DNA of 64,000 bases from Siphonodentalium dalli (GCA_032622095.1 CP136066.1:154651152-154715151), one strand, 5' to 3'; positions 46,150 through 58,424 are shown, counted from the first letter of the stretch. A program made the numbers and translations. The notes: generated by a model from the sequence alone, not told the origin.

Positions 46150-46861
46150 GGACGAGTTAGACCTGATTTCCGCCTTCATTGTTAATTCAAATTTGTTTCA
46201 CTCTCTAGAATAATTCGATTTACTTCTATGACTGGTAGTCAGCATGTATTTTGTCATAATATTATTGACCATTTAAAGTCACATGGCGGTTTGCGCTCCA
46301 AAATACACCTAATAATATTTGCTTTTGAATTTTACCGGTATCAAAATAGGTTGATAAATACCTGAACTACCTTTCTACGAGCATTATATGTCCCAGAAAG
46401 ACGCATTGAAGACAAAAAAATATAACTTCGAACACAATGTTCGGCCCCGATAAAAAACTTGACATTTGTATTCATCGGGATTTTGGAATCAGAATATCTG
46501 GAAAAGGTATATTCCGTTATCTTAACATGAAACTATTTTAAAATTTTGTGCACTCTGTTTTCTCTTTGTTTTAATCATCAACATTCAATACCACCATAAA
46601 CATGTCAGAGCGAAGACAGCTCTAGATTTTCTTCCCACGGTCTGCATGTACAATTTTTACACTGACTAAAAAAAATTGAATCACTACAAACAAAAATTTG
46701 CTTGGAAATTTTCCATGTAGATATGTTTTGAGATACCTCTCACCAAATTATGTTTACACAATTTTGGGGTTCGAACAAGCCATGTCCGTTTAAAAGCAGA
46801 TGTTCCTCATTCTTGCTAAAAGTTAATTTTTTTACTTTCCTAAAACGTCAGGTTGAAGTTA

Positions 46862-47074
46862 CAGTAATGCCCTAAGTAATCGACTCCTAAACCACAGTAT
46901 AATTATGGGTAACTTTTCAGGATTTAGTCGGAAATATGGCTTGTTGCCATTCATCGGAAAGCTCTCAGGGAGAGCTTTCCGATGAATGGCAACAAGCCAT
47001 ATTTCCGACTAAATCCTGAAAAGTTACCCATAATTCTGCTGTGGTTAAGGAGTCGATTGCTTAGGGCATTACTG
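46862..47074. mobile_element. Palindromic TA-flanked MITE, full length (213 bp)
   Basis: TA at 46860-46861 and 47075-47076; ends CAGTAATGCCCTAAGTAATC / TTAGGGCATTACTG. It is a near-perfect palindrome with turn CTCTCAGGGAGAG. Confidence 0.92.
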
Positions 47075-47076
47075 TA

Positions 47077-48638
47077 CCTGTGTGTTATCACAGGTAAAGG
47101 ATTGCCATGTGTCTGCAAGACTTCTAAATTTTTCTATCATATTTACATATAGTTCATTGTGCATCTTTCTTTTTTTTTGACTGGAGAAATATGTTAAAAC
47201 CCCTTGGGGAAAAGATACATAGTGATGCAGACTGTGACCAGTAGGCTTCTCAACTTTTGGTATTTTGATGAATTCGCTGAATCCGTAGTTACCAGTTAAA
47301 AGTTGGAGTTAACATTAAAATTTAAGGAATTATTGGAGACCTGGGAGCATTAATATATTTGATGATTATTTTTAACAGTCCAATAAATATATTGCTGGCT
47401 GCCTGTCTTAAGAAAAAAATCTGTGTTATCTCTAGAGACATTAATTTGTTTGGAAGGCATTACATATATGTTTGCCATTTGTGAGATTAATTTTTATACA
47501 GTGGTACATGTATTCTCAGTTTGAACTTTTTTTTATGCTAAATTCTGTTTATGAGTTTGACATTTAGCAACAAGATCCACTGAATAAATAAATCCTATTT
47601 TCAAAGTACCTTGTGAAAAGCATGGTTATTAGATTAGTAAAATAATATAGTAGCCCATTGTTATTAAATGTATTAACAAACCTACCAATTCTGCTTCAGT
47701 TTCTAAATCCAAGCTGAATTAATATAAATAATCTCTAATGTCCAGTTTCAGTATAATTTTTTTTCAAACCTACCTACCTTATTTTAAATGAAAATAAACA
47801 TAATTGTTTTAAGTTGATGCTCTACTGATGAATATTCAAAATCTGTATGAATTTAGATTTGCTATAATCGGTTAATGAATACCATATATCCATATAATTT
47901 TAGCTCATAATAATCTAGTAGCCTTCATTCTTCATTCTTTCATATTTGCATCTCATTCACCCACCATGTACCTGATATAAATAACAGTATGGCTTTTAAT
48001 CTGAATTGAAATGACTGGCTCCCTCCCCCTTATATATTAACTTGTCTCCATCAAGAATTTCCTCAATTGACTGTCCCTTGATTAAACATCCCCGATTTAA
48101 CTAAAATTTATCTCATGTCCCAACAAAAAATTTGCGTGACTGACGAGGTAATATTTCAATTCAGAGGGCTAATGTTAAGGACTATTTTTAAAATGTCATT
48201 AAAATGTTTAAATCATTTCACACTTCCAAAGGCAGATAATTTTGAAACAATAAATATTTTGTGTTTGACAATAGCAAAACCAAAAAAAGCTTAACCATCG
48301 AGAAAACAAATTAGGAACTAATGTTCTCCATCGACCAAACTAGAAATGTACCCGATGAAGTTGTAATTGTAGATAAGTAAAATAATATCACCCGACTAAA
48401 TATTAAAAACAATTCTATCTTACAAACACAATGACAGAGTTGTTATCAGGCACCAATGAAGATATGCCTGCCTTGGCCTTTAGAAGCGTTATCGTTTTCA
48501 GGTTTCTCATATCGAGTCTTGTGAAACAATAGAACTTTTAGTGTTTATGAATTACGATATTTTGATAAATGTGATTCACTGATTAAATCCTCTTTCTAGC
48601 CATAGAAGACATTTGGACTGGTGTTTTATTCCAGCTCT
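47077..48638. other. Intron, no gene seen
   Basis: Unique AT-rich intron; nothing recognised on either strand. Confidence 0.45.
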
Positions 48639-48642
48639 TTAA

Positions 48643-48750
48643 CCCTTCTTAGAGCTCTTTCCATCAATGTATCACATTATAATGAATAAATTTGAAAAAT
48701 GATCAAGGAAATATGGGTTGATACAAAAATCGGTCTTGGCACTGAAAGGG
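48643..48750. mobile_element. TTAA MITE family B (108 bp)
   Basis: TTAA at 48639-48642; the right flank is TTAG. The interior AGAGCTCTTTCCATCAATGT and TTGGCACTGAAAGGG match the copy at 1575. Confidence 0.8.
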
Positions 48751-48969
48751 TTAGTTAAGTAGGGTTCACGCCGTCAGTGGCCCTTTTTTTTTTTTTTAAG
48801 AATATTTCATTTGCCAAAAAGAAAGTTTCAAGGCTATATATAGTCCGCAATCAATTCTCAAATTATCATCAGATCTCCACGAAACTCTTAATTTGTTAAC
48901 AGTTAATATCAGCCGTTGCTCGATTGTATATGCATAACAATTTATCAAAAGTCATACATGCTCACTTGC

Positions 48970-49617
48970 AGGGTTGAACCGCTCACACTGTCATAGGCCA
49001 AATTGGCCAATTTTTTTAGAAAATGGCAACAAAATTTTTTATTTGGCCAAGTGTTTTTTTTTACACCAAAATCGGAAATCTAATTCAAAAACCCAAATTG
49101 ATTTTGTAACGAAAGTGAAATGAGAATCAAATTTATAGTATGATTAACTGCTTATTGATTAGGTGATACAGCTTAATGGGTAACAAAAGGCACTCATTCC
49201 AGAGCACTATCCAACAATGGACCACCAAATGCAATAAGACAGTAATGAGGATTAACACTAATGAATCCTTTGTCTGTCATAAGTCTGAATAGTACATGTT
49301 GGGTAGTTGTATATTGTTAAGTATTGAATGGTGGGATTAAAGAAGTCTTGTCACGTTATTTGAAGGTATGGACATAATTATATAGAATTTTAGATGTTAA
49401 ATAAATAAAAAATAATCATTAATAGTGAGACCAGAATATTTATTAGAAATTTATCAGTTATTTATATTTGTGTTTATATTTTTCTTTTAGTTTCGGTTTT
49501 CTCAATGATCCCAGATTCTGCTTATTCAATTTGGCCAAAGTTTCTGAAAAATGGCCAAAAAAATTCCGAAATGGCAAAATAATTGGCCTGAAGAATTTTC
49601 CGGCCTTTGTGAACCCT
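48970..49617. mobile_element. Possible old hAT-like element
   Basis: CAGGGTT begins near 48970 and AACCCTG ends at 49617, as in many hAT elements, and both sides are rich in TTGGCCA / TGGCCAAA. No matching 8-bp duplication was found, so this is tentative. Confidence 0.4.
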
Positions 49618-49620
49618 GAC

Positions 49621-50439
49621 TCGTATGATAATTTTAATTCAATAAGTACAACATGATATAAATATGAGAACATTCTTGCATGATGTTGTTAAGATGCACC
49701 ATATTTGTTATTTATACTGCATTAATCCTCAGAGTTATTATTTGTAGTGCCTATAATTGTATCATGTGTGTTTTTCGATTTCTTTTAATTTGATAATTTT
49801 CAGGCGAATTAGTTGTTCAAACACCATGTTGAGTATTTATATACTTATATATTCAACTCTTCTCGTCCTGTTTGTTACCTTCCCTATAGAGTTGAATCCG
49901 GCCATGTAATAATCGCTTACAATTAACAAAGTTACCATTTTATCAAAATCCTTACCTACTTATCACACGGCGTCGACATAATCCCTTGAAATATAATCGA
50001 AAGTCCACAAATTTACAAAAATTAAGAGAAATCCGAGTCCAAAACACATTTACAAGATGTTTTGTCTGTGTGCGGTGTAACAGATAGATATGTTGACAGA
50101 AGTTGATTATCCCACATCAAAATACTGACCACCTTGTCATCGGATCTGTGGATGCAAACTCTAGTATTAAACTATTAATAGTGAAGGTCAAGAATTTACG
50201 TGGGAGGTCCCCAGATTTTTAATAATTTTTGCAGGAACAAACACATGTGGCAGTTTATAAATGCAAATTATGCAGTAATAACTGATTCTTTTCATGGTAC
50301 CGGTATGATTATGGGATATTGTTAATTTGTTATGTATATTTATTGGTTCTCTATTGGACATAACAGTTGACCACGCATGTAATAGTTAATTTCTTATTCG
50401 CATTTGATCAATAAGGGTTATATGCCACCACTATGTGGA
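49621..50439. other. Intron, no gene seen
   Basis: Unassigned intron sequence. Confidence 0.45.
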
Positions 50440-50835
50440 CAGGCCTGCAAATAGTGTGTCTGTCATTTGCAGAATGAGGTCCCCAGAGGGTGAATTTAGT
50501 GTGGGCTAGTGTCACCAAATTCACCCTCTGGGAACCTCATTCTTTGGACTCAACTGCTATAGGAGACCTACGATCAAATTGAAGTCCCCAGTTGAAGTTG
50601 GCGATCAATTATATATTTTATCTTCTGCAAATTAGGGGAGAAAGAAACTTCCCAGAACGGAAAAATTAACTAAAAACAATGTTAATTTGAAAGTATAGAT
50701 ACTTTCCAGAAGACGTGGCCTAAGCAGAATGAGGTACCCAGAGGGTGAATTTGGTGCTGGTAGCCTGCTGTGTGGGATAGTATCACTAAATTCACCCTCT
50801 GGGGACCTCATTCTGCTACAATATATGTAGGCTTG
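50440..50835. mobile_element. Double-hairpin MITE copy
   Basis: AGGCCTGCAAATAGTGTGTC at left, ATATATGTAGGCTTG at right, with the modules AGAATGAGGTCCCCAGAGGG (left) and CCCTCTGGGGACCTCATTCT (right). Target duplication not preserved. Confidence 0.8.
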
Positions 50836-50905
50836 CATTATTAAAATACTTTTTAGATGATTAATGTTTTGAGAAATAATTTGTGTTTTGATTAAATTAA
50901 TTATA

Positions 50906-51472
50906 CCCCCACTTTCGAAGAAAATGGGGGGTATACTGGATTGACTGCGTCTGTCCGTCCGTCCGTCACGCTTTCTCCCTCCGTGTGTCGTACCGTCCGT
51001 CCGACCTCATAACTCGGAACAACTATGAACCGATTTCAATAATTTTTGGTATGCAATCTCCGCATGATGCTAATTGCAGTTTGGTCCGACTTTTTTTTAC
51101 TTAGAAAATTCTGTCTGACTTAATAACTTTAACAATTATGAACCAATTTCAATAATTTTTGGTATACATGGTTTTCACAATACCCTCTCTGCATGATGCG
51201 GCTAGGGATTGGCTCAAACTGTTTTTCGTAATATTACACTTCATTTTCGACTTATTTTGACTTAGAAAATTCTGTCTGACTTAATAACTTTAACAAATAT
51301 GAACCAATTTGAATAATTATTTCTGTACAAGCTTCTTGTGACACCATATCGATATAATTAGTCCAAATTTTTCTTTAAGGTTAAAAAATCTTTTTTGTTG
51401 GGTTTACAGATAATGCGGGTTGAATTTTCCACGGTGGGGGTATGCTAGCACTCGAGTGCTCACCTCTTGTTA
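50906..51472. repeat. Dispersed-repeat-like segment with GTCCGTCC run
   Basis: It opens with a hairpin (ATACCCCCACTTTCG / GAAAATGGGGGGTAT), then GTCTGTCCGTCCGTCCGTC, two direct copies of AACTATGAACC.ATTTCAATAA, and closes with GGGGGTATGCTAGCACTCGA. The opening CCCCC and closing GGGGGTATG suggest a bounded repeat of about 0.57 kb. Family unknown. Confidence 0.55.
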
Positions 51473-52752
51473 TAACTACATGTATGAAGTTTGAAGACAA
51501 ATTCTATAAACAGCATAAAACTTTATATTATGCCTCTTATCGAAGCCCCTGTAAATTTAATGGAATAATTTTGAGCTCACAAAGTCTGGTGGAGCTTTAG
51601 TCATCACTCCTTGGTCCGTCAACATCTTCTCCGGAACTGCAAGTCAGAATCGAGTCAGATGTAATGTGGATGCCGGATGGTCCCTAGGTGACTGGGATTC
51701 AGATTTGTTCAATTGTTATTGGGGTCACCGGGTCAAAAAGTGATGGAGCCAGGGACATAACTCTTTCAGTCCATAGTAATTCTTAAACAGGGAGTAAATG
51801 ACTTTTGAAATTTTTATTAGCAAATAACCTCGCATTGACGTGATTAGACAGCATTGTTCTGAAATCATAAAATTCATACCAATTGCACAGCTATTTTCCA
51901 AATTTGGGTAGCAAATTGCGATGCGATACCAGTTAATTTGCTCCCTGCATCTTCTCAAGAACCATTGGATGGAGGGTCCTCAATGCGTTTCAACAGTCAT
52001 TGACTGTCTCTTTCATAATACAGGCACCTATCGACAATAACTATATAGAGCCAGATAATAAGTCATGGAATCCATTTAAAAAAACATTCCTGGGACAATA
52101 GTTTATGATACTAATTTGACCAGTTTTTGTCAAATATTCCATCGTTCAATCTTGGGGCCTGATTGTTCAAAAATCTGAACTGACTATTTGCTTGTTATTC
52201 TCGGTTTGTTTACTCAAAGCATAAGGAGCTCTAGTTTATAATGCTTAAAGACTTATATCTCATCAGTGCATTCCTTGCCCTCACAAAGTATATATTTTAG
52301 AGTATGTCGTGAGGTTGAAATAACGCTCCTGCCATTAACATTAGATAACTACAAAAAAATAATTCGCAAAATAAATTGTTTCCAGTTGTTATTGTTTACT
52401 GTCAATAAACTTTTAAACTTCCCAGATTCAGCCCAAATCCAGGGAAGTTAAAACATGTATTACATCCAGTGGTCTGTTGACCTCTATAGCTCCATGCACT
52501 CATTGTCGATCAATACTCTGTTTACTACTGTTGTCCTAAATGATGTTCCACTTCTCAGTTTGCTGAATAAATACAATTCACAACCGTTTTTGAGTCCTAG
52601 AATGTATGCTTCATGTTTCTAACTCAGACTGGGCATTGCCATTTCCAGAACAATAAAATTATATTTGAGAGCTAATACTGGCTTGTCAAGAGTGGTAAAT
52701 GCCTGATAATTGTCTTATGGTATATTCTCATAAATATTACTTGCAACTATTC
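51473..52752. other. Intron, no gene seen
   Basis: Unassigned intron sequence. Confidence 0.45.
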
Positions 52753-52756
52753 TTAA

Positions 52757-53004
52757 CCCTTTCATGGCGGGAGCTGCGCTGGTAAATCATTAAAGTGCCA
52801 AGCATTCTCTTGTACATGCGAGTCTCCCATATGGAACCTCTCGTATATAAGAGAATGTACTGGCTTACAATGTCAAGGTAAATATTGCTAGGCCAATGTA
52901 TTCTCTTATATATGCAATGCTCCCTATGGGAGACTTGCATATATAAGAGAATGCATTGGCACAGGGTTTTCGCAAAATCTTAGGAAGCTCCAATCATGGA
53001 AGGG
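52757..53004. mobile_element. TTAA MITE family A
   Basis: TTAA at 52753-52756; right end AGCTCCAATCATGGAAGGG followed by TTTAA. Both hairpin cores are present. Confidence 0.87.
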
Positions 53005-53171
53005 TTTAACAATGAAGGAGACAACCATTTATCTGGGGATAGTACTGACTCCTCATCCTGGTCAGTTGGAAATCCTGTGTGCAACCGACTGGTAGAGGAT
53101 GTGTCGATTGCACTGGCGATCTGAGATACCTGTTTAGCATTCCTTGGGTAAGAATGTGAATGCCACAAGTA

Positions 53172-53379
53172 CAGTAATGCCCTAGATAATCGACTCCTTA
53201 ACCACAGCAGTTATGGGTAATTTTCCGGATTTAGTCGGACTTATGGCTTGTTGCCATTCATTGGAAAGCTCTCTCTTAGAGCTTTCCGATGAATGGCAAC
53301 AAGCCATATTTCCGACTAAATCCTGAAAAAATACCCATAACTGCTGTGGTCAAGGAGTCAATTATTTAGGACATTACTG
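53172..53379. mobile_element. Palindromic TA-flanked MITE, full length
   Basis: TA at 53170-53171 and 53380-53381; ends CAGTAATGCCCTAGATAATC / TTAGGACATTACTG. It lies only 220 bp before the last B56 exon. Confidence 0.9.
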
Positions 53380-53599
53380 TACTTTTCCTGCTCAAACGTA
53401 CATGTATATCGGATATCTTCTGAGGATAGAACTAAAATGAGAAATTGATGAAATATAATTTATTGTGCGAGTTTTTAATATATTCCCAAATGTAATGAAA
53501 GTTTTGTTTTATTTTGGAAAGTTTCATGTTCAAAATATTAATTTGATCCTTTCTTAATTCTAATATGGCTGATTAGCTTAATTATGGTTCTATTTACAG

Positions 53600-53737
53600 C
53601 TTCAGAAGAAAAAGCCCGGCACAAAACCGCTGCTACGACGAAAGTCCGAACTACCACATGATGTGACTATGATAAAAGCCTTAGAATCACATGAAAGGAT
53701 GGAAGACTATCTCTCTACCTCAAGGGAAAATAACTGA
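53600..53737 (+). CDS. PPP2R5: PP2A B56 subunit, terminal exon i
   Basis: After TTTACAG the exon reads LQKKKPGTKPLLRRKSELPH and then DVTMIKALESHERMEDYLST, ending SRENN and TGA (53735-53737). The block LLRRKSELPxDVxxIKALExH is the conserved C-terminal tail of the gamma/delta class. RRKS is a PKA consensus, and the matching Ser of mammalian B56-delta is a known PKA site; the basic run could also serve as a nuclear signal. It is separated from exon h by a 29.3 kb intron full of mobile DNA, yet splice site and phase are intact. Confidence 0.96.
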   Translation, partial: LQKKKPGTKPLLRRKSELPHDVTMIKALESHERMEDYLSTSRENN

Positions 53738-54378
53738 CAACAAGCTTATACTAACAGATCTACCCCAGAGAAATTATTTAATATCAATTAAATATGCCAC
53801 ATCTAAGCATAAATTAATTTGTTTGTTCAGGAAATTCGCTCCTGATTGTTAATGAAATTAATGGGCAGTAATTTTATTGTAGTTAAGCATGTACAGAGAT
53901 GATAGCGAGTTTTATTTGTATATAAGATGCTCAGACCAGGAATTTTATTGTGTTGACTTACTGACTATATTAGGTCTTTTACAATAATTTTCATTATACA
54001 TTTGACTTGTCTTTTATGGTTTAATATGGTTGTGAATCTTATCATTTCACTACGCCCCTATTTCCTAAAGTTTCATGTTTTTCTTCCAAACTAAGTCTTC
54101 ATTACATTATGATATTAACATCATTAATTAGATAATAGCACCCTGTTCAATTGTGAAGGAAAAATTAATTGGAACAGTATTTCTCCCTGCAAAAAAAACC
54201 CAGACCATTATTGAATGCGAAAATATGGAATATGGAGAAAATTTCTTGAAAATAGAAACTGATATACAGATGAGCTTTTTTGAAGATATAATTATATTTT
54301 CATCAACTTCTTAGGTCATAATATAAATTGTAGCTCCACTCCCAGAAGCCTAAATGTGTTATTGCACTGTCAAGATGT
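53738..54378 (+). other. Likely 3' UTR of the B56 gene
   Basis: Non-coding sequence after the stop. ATTAAA at 53787-53792 is one possible polyadenylation signal, and AATAAA at 54787-54792 is another, beyond a MITE. Which is used cannot be told from sequence. Confidence 0.5.
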
Positions 54379-54660
54379 CAACCCTTTCATGACGGGAGCT
54401 GCGCTGGTGCAGCATTAAATATCCTATGCCAGTGCATTCTCTTGTATATGCGAGTCTCCCATAGGGAGCCTCGCATATATAAGAGAATGTACTGGCTGTC
54501 AAGGTAAATATTGTTAGGCCAATGTATTCTCTTCAAGGTAAATATTGTTAGGCCAGTATATTCTCTTATTAATGCGAGGCTCCCTATTTGAGACTCGCAT
54601 ATATAAGAGAATGCATTGGTGCAGGGTTTTCACAGAACTCTCGGAACTGTGTCATGTCAT
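54379..54660. mobile_element. TTAA MITE family A, degraded, with internal duplication
   Basis: Left end CCCTTTCATGACGGGAGCTG after TCAA. The phrase TCAAGGTAAATATTGTTAGG occurs twice in tandem (54501 and 54534), and the right end has been lost after GAACTCTCGGAACTG. Confidence 0.8.
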
Positions 54661-55033
54661 TTCTTTGTATTGTTTGGCATCCTTGTGTGTTATGGCAATG
54701 GCTGGTCAATTTATAGCTCTGGTAAAATGGCAGGCCTAACATAAACAATGTGTTTTGGGTTTTGACAAAACTGATGTAGAAAATATAATAAACTCAAAAG
54801 TTAACTGTTCTGAGTAGCGTATGGTATTTCTCCTCCATTGCAAATCGAGGATTAAACATCCACATCTCACTCTAGGAGAAAATTGTATGTTACTAAAAAC
54901 TGTTAAGTATTGTCTAATAATTCTTGATCTATCCTGAATATTCTCACAAATTAACCCTCATGATATATCTGAGTTCTTGCAATGGTATATGGTTTAATGT
55001 ACATTCATTATTCAACCTGTATATTAAGCGACA
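54661..55033. other. Downstream of the B56 gene, no gene seen
   Basis: Contains the AATAAA at 54787. Otherwise nothing recognised. Confidence 0.45.
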
Positions 55034-55037
55034 TTAA

Positions 55038-55261
55038 CTCTTTCCCGAAGGGAGCTGCACTAATGTAGCATTTAATATCCTGTGCCATAGGGAGCCTCGC
55101 ATATTTAAGAGAATTCATGGCTTACAAGGTCAAGGTAAATATTGTTAGGACAATGTATTCTCTTATGTATGGGAGGCTCCCCATGTGAGACTTGCATATA
55201 TAAGAGAATGCATTAGCACTGGGTTTTCACAAAATTTCAGGATGCTCCAGTCATAGAAGGG
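55038..55261. mobile_element. TTAA MITE family A
   Basis: TTAA at 55034-55037 and 55262-55265; left end CTCTTTCCCGAAGGGAGCTG, right end GCTCCAGTCATAGAAGG. The left hairpin core is partly deleted. Confidence 0.85.
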
Positions 55262-55372
55262 TTAAGACTCAACTGACCAATCCATTCCCTTCATTCTCAC
55301 GATCGTCTCAGCAGTCATCGACTGCCTTGTTTTATTGAACCGGCAGCTAGCAACCCATGAGTTTTCATATCC

Positions 55373-55734
55373 ACGCCTCAAAATATGGTGCTGGACATTT
55401 GCAGAATGAGGTCCCCAGAGGGTGAATTTAGTGACGCTACCCTGCACAGCCTCATCTGCTATGGTAGGCCTAGACACAGGTTTAAGTTCCCAGATGGTGA
55501 TCTGCACCCATTGGGCACCTCAATTATGCATTGTGTCGTGATATAGAGAAACTAAACTATTAAAAAAAAGAAAAAAGAAACTTTCTCATGAAGTTTCTAA
55601 AGAAACAAAAAAAATTGTTAATTCGATAAATACAATAATAATAAGAAGATGAAGCCTTAGCAGAATGAGATCTCCAGAGGGTTAATTTAGTGATGCTAGC
55701 CTGCTGTGCCGCCTGCTCCATATTTTGAGGCCTG
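55373..55734. mobile_element. Double-hairpin MITE, subfamily with GCCTCAAAATATGG ends
   Basis: GCCTCAAAATATGG at 55375 and CCATATTTTGAGGC near 55719 are inverted ends. Inside are the AGAATGAGGTCCCCAGAGGG modules of the 13225 family. The second halves of both hairpins are reduced. Confidence 0.75.
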
Positions 55735-55934
55735 TTCATATTGGGAAATAGGGGCAGTTTCATCTTTCAACATCAGTTATAACCACTAACGCTTGATCAG
55801 ATTGTAGATACAGTAATACTCATTCTGTCTTCCTTGGGCCCTTTTCATTTCACTTTCATTTGTCATCAGTCATCTTTGGTATTGTGTCTTATCTTACCTA
55901 GCCCTGTGAGATTTCAATAATCATATCCTTTTAA

Positions 55935-56246
55935 CCCTTTGATGATGGGAGTTGTGCTGGTGAAGCATTAAATATCCTATTCCAGTGTATTCTCTTATAT
56001 ATGCAAGTCTCCCATAGGGTGCCTCACATAGATAAGAGAATGCACTGGCTTACAAACTCACGGTAAATACCCATAGGGAGCCTCGCATATAAAAGAGAAT
56101 GCACTGGCTTACAAGGTCATGGTAAATATTGTTAGGCCAATGTATTATATATGCGAGGCTCCCTATGGGAGAATTGAATATTTTTAAGAGAATGCATTTT
56201 GCACAGGGTTTTCACAACACTTCAGGAAGCTCCAGTCATGGAAGGG
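55935..56246. mobile_element. TTAA MITE family A with an extra core
   Basis: TTAA at 55931-55934; right flank TTAT. The segment CCCATAGGG.GCCTC...AGAGAATGCACTGGCTTACAA occurs twice in tandem (about 56010-56056 and 56069-56115), so the core has been duplicated. Confidence 0.85.
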
Positions 56247-56383
56247 TTATATTTTCCATCCCTGATATATCTATGCCCATACATAATTTTTTTTAGACAG
56301 ATTTGGTTCCATCCCCATGCTATCATTCCCCCATATTTGAAAATTGTAATACATAAATAATATTAGATTGTTCCATAAATTAA

Positions 56384-56606
56384 CCCTTTCTTCACTAAGT
56401 ACTCATTGCCGAGTCGTTCCCTTAGAAAATGTTCAGTTAACTTATTTGAACATTTCCCACCAATGAATATGACTCCTCCTGCATTTGTGTAATATTTTTG
56501 TCTGTCGTCTGCTTTTATTTTCTGAACATCCATCCAGATAAATAATAGACCATTCCAAAATATACTTTTATAACTGAATGGGAGAATCCATTTAGTAAAG
56601 AAGGGG
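56384..56606. mobile_element. TTAA MITE family D (223 bp)
   Basis: TTAA at 56380-56383 and 56607-56610; ends CCCTTTCTTCACTAAGTAC / TTTAGTAAAGAAGGGG. This is the best copy of the family seen also at 45657 and, in part, at 19860 and 32311. Confidence 0.87.
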
Positions 56607-56966
56607 TTAAAGCTGATTCTATTGACAGCCATTTTGACATTCTTTTTACTCAGAATGTATATTGCCTTGAATATAGTTCTCAGGAACTCATATGGTGGTG
56701 AAAACATTATTTATCCAGAAACCGAGTACGTTTGATATGAATTTCTTTGTTAAATCATTGAATGCTTCTCACATTCAATTTGTGACATGCGTGCATTCTC
56801 CACTGTTGTTTCGCTAAATACCGGTCATATTATAATCGATCTATATGGGAAATAATTTTATTAATTTTCAAATGAAAACTGAAAAATTGAAACTATTTTG
56901 TTTCTCAACCTGATAATAATAATATTAATAGATGTTGATTTGCTATAGTGTGCAGGAGGAACGGAA

Positions 56967-57395
56967 CAGGCCTGAGAAAATGGTGCTGAACATTTGCAGA
57001 ATGAGGTCCCCCCAGAGGGTGAATTTAGTTATGCTACCTCGCATCGTGGGCTAGCATCGCCAAATTCATCCTCTAGACTCAGATTTAAGTTCCCAGATGA
57101 TGAATATTGTTATGTGCACCCATTGGGCACCTAGATTATGCAATGTGTCATCAACCAATTTGGGGATATTAGAAAAACAAAACTAATTAAAAAAAACAAT
57201 CTGTGAAGAAGTTTATAAAGAAACTAAAAAACTTGTTAATTTGACAGATACTTTCCAGAGAAGATGAGGCCTAATCAGAAGGAGGTCCCCATAGGGTGAA
57301 TTTAGTTATGCTAGCCCGCTGTGCAGTGTAATGTCACTATATTCACCCTCTTGGGACCTCATTCTGCAAATATCCCTCATCATATTCTCAGGTCA
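56967..57395. mobile_element. Double-hairpin MITE, subfamily with CAGGCCTGAGAA-like ends
   Basis: It starts near CAGGCCTGAGAAAATGGTG and ends near ATATTCTCAGGTC, with GAATGAGGTCCCCCCAGAGG at left and CCTCTTGGGACCTCATTCTG at right. Confidence 0.75.
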
Positions 57396-57478
57396 AGAAA
57401 GGACTTTGAATTCCTGCGTCAGACAACATAATTTATTAACTTCTTGAAAAGTTGTCTGCCCAAGTTTGATGTGTTTAA

Positions 57479-57606
57479 CACTTTCCGTACCAAGTCCGAT
57501 TTTAGAGCTCTTTCCATCAATGTATCACATTATTATAATCAATAAATTTGAAAAATGATCAAGGAAATATGAGTTGATACAAAAATCAGACTTGGTACTG
57601 AAAGGG
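57479..57606. mobile_element. TTAA MITE family B (128 bp)
   Basis: TTAA at 57475-57478 and 57607-57610; begins CACTTTCCGTACCAAGTCC and ends GGTACTGAAAGGG. Its left arm is longer than in the copies at 1575 and 48643, so it may be closest to the complete form. Confidence 0.83.
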
Positions 57607-57836
57607 TTAAATACTCCAAAATTAAATAATAAGAGCTGAACTGAACACCTGTATTATGTTGCTTTCTTGCTGTGATGTTCCCGTGCATTTCAACATTTTT
57701 TATTTGGAGATTTTTTATTTGATGAGATTCTCAGCCTCCATAAGAGACAAGTCTGATATCAAAACAGAAAGAGCTGAACACATGGTTTCTAATTATTTTC
57801 AGAACATTGAGAAATACAACTCGCTGCTACAACTAT

Positions 57837-58424
57837 AGACCAAGTCTTCTCGGTCCACATTGGATATCGGTTGGGTTGATACTGTTTTTGGACCGAGTCC
57901 AGTCCTGTTACTCTTCTATAACTGACTTTACGCCCAGAATCGTGAGCCACTGAGCGGGAGTTATATAACATGTATGTCTTCGGAAATAGGTCAAATGGAA
58001 GCTTTGTGTATATGAACATAGAGGGAAACCTTTCCCTAGCATGAGGATATCAAATGTCTATATCAGAGGTCTGTTAAATGTCAAATAAACGAGATTTATA
58101 AGTAAACAAAGTCTTGTTTTTCTAAGAACTTCAATTTGTCGCGCTATCAGAAAATGCATGTAACAAATACATTAAAATGTTTGTATCATCACTATACCTT
58201 TTTCTATCACGATAAAAATATATAATTTTTGCGACAGATTAATCGCGGACATGTCAGATGATTAATCGCATTCAGTGGTTTACGTGGATATCCAGGCTTC
58301 ACATGTACATGTAATACGTCTTGTGAATGAAAGTCATAGAAGAGCAATGGGATGGGACTCGGTCCAAAAACAGCATAAACCAAACCGATGTCCCAAGCTT
58401 TTGTGGACCGAGAAGACTTGGACT
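57837..58424. mobile_element. Long inverted-repeat element (588 bp, arms ~120-150 bp)
   Basis: AGACCAAGTCTTCTCGGTCCAC at left pairs with GTGGACCGAGAAGACTTGGACT at right; TTTTTGGACCGAGTCCAGTCC, CTCTTCTATAACTGACTTTA and ACATGT.TGTCTTCG blocks extend the arms. No target duplication is evident and there is no coding. Confidence 0.82.

Noticed and set aside
48970-49617. Firm assignment of a hAT element
   Set aside because: Only the CAGGGTT/AACCCTG ends fit; the flanking 8-mers differ, so it is listed only as tentative.
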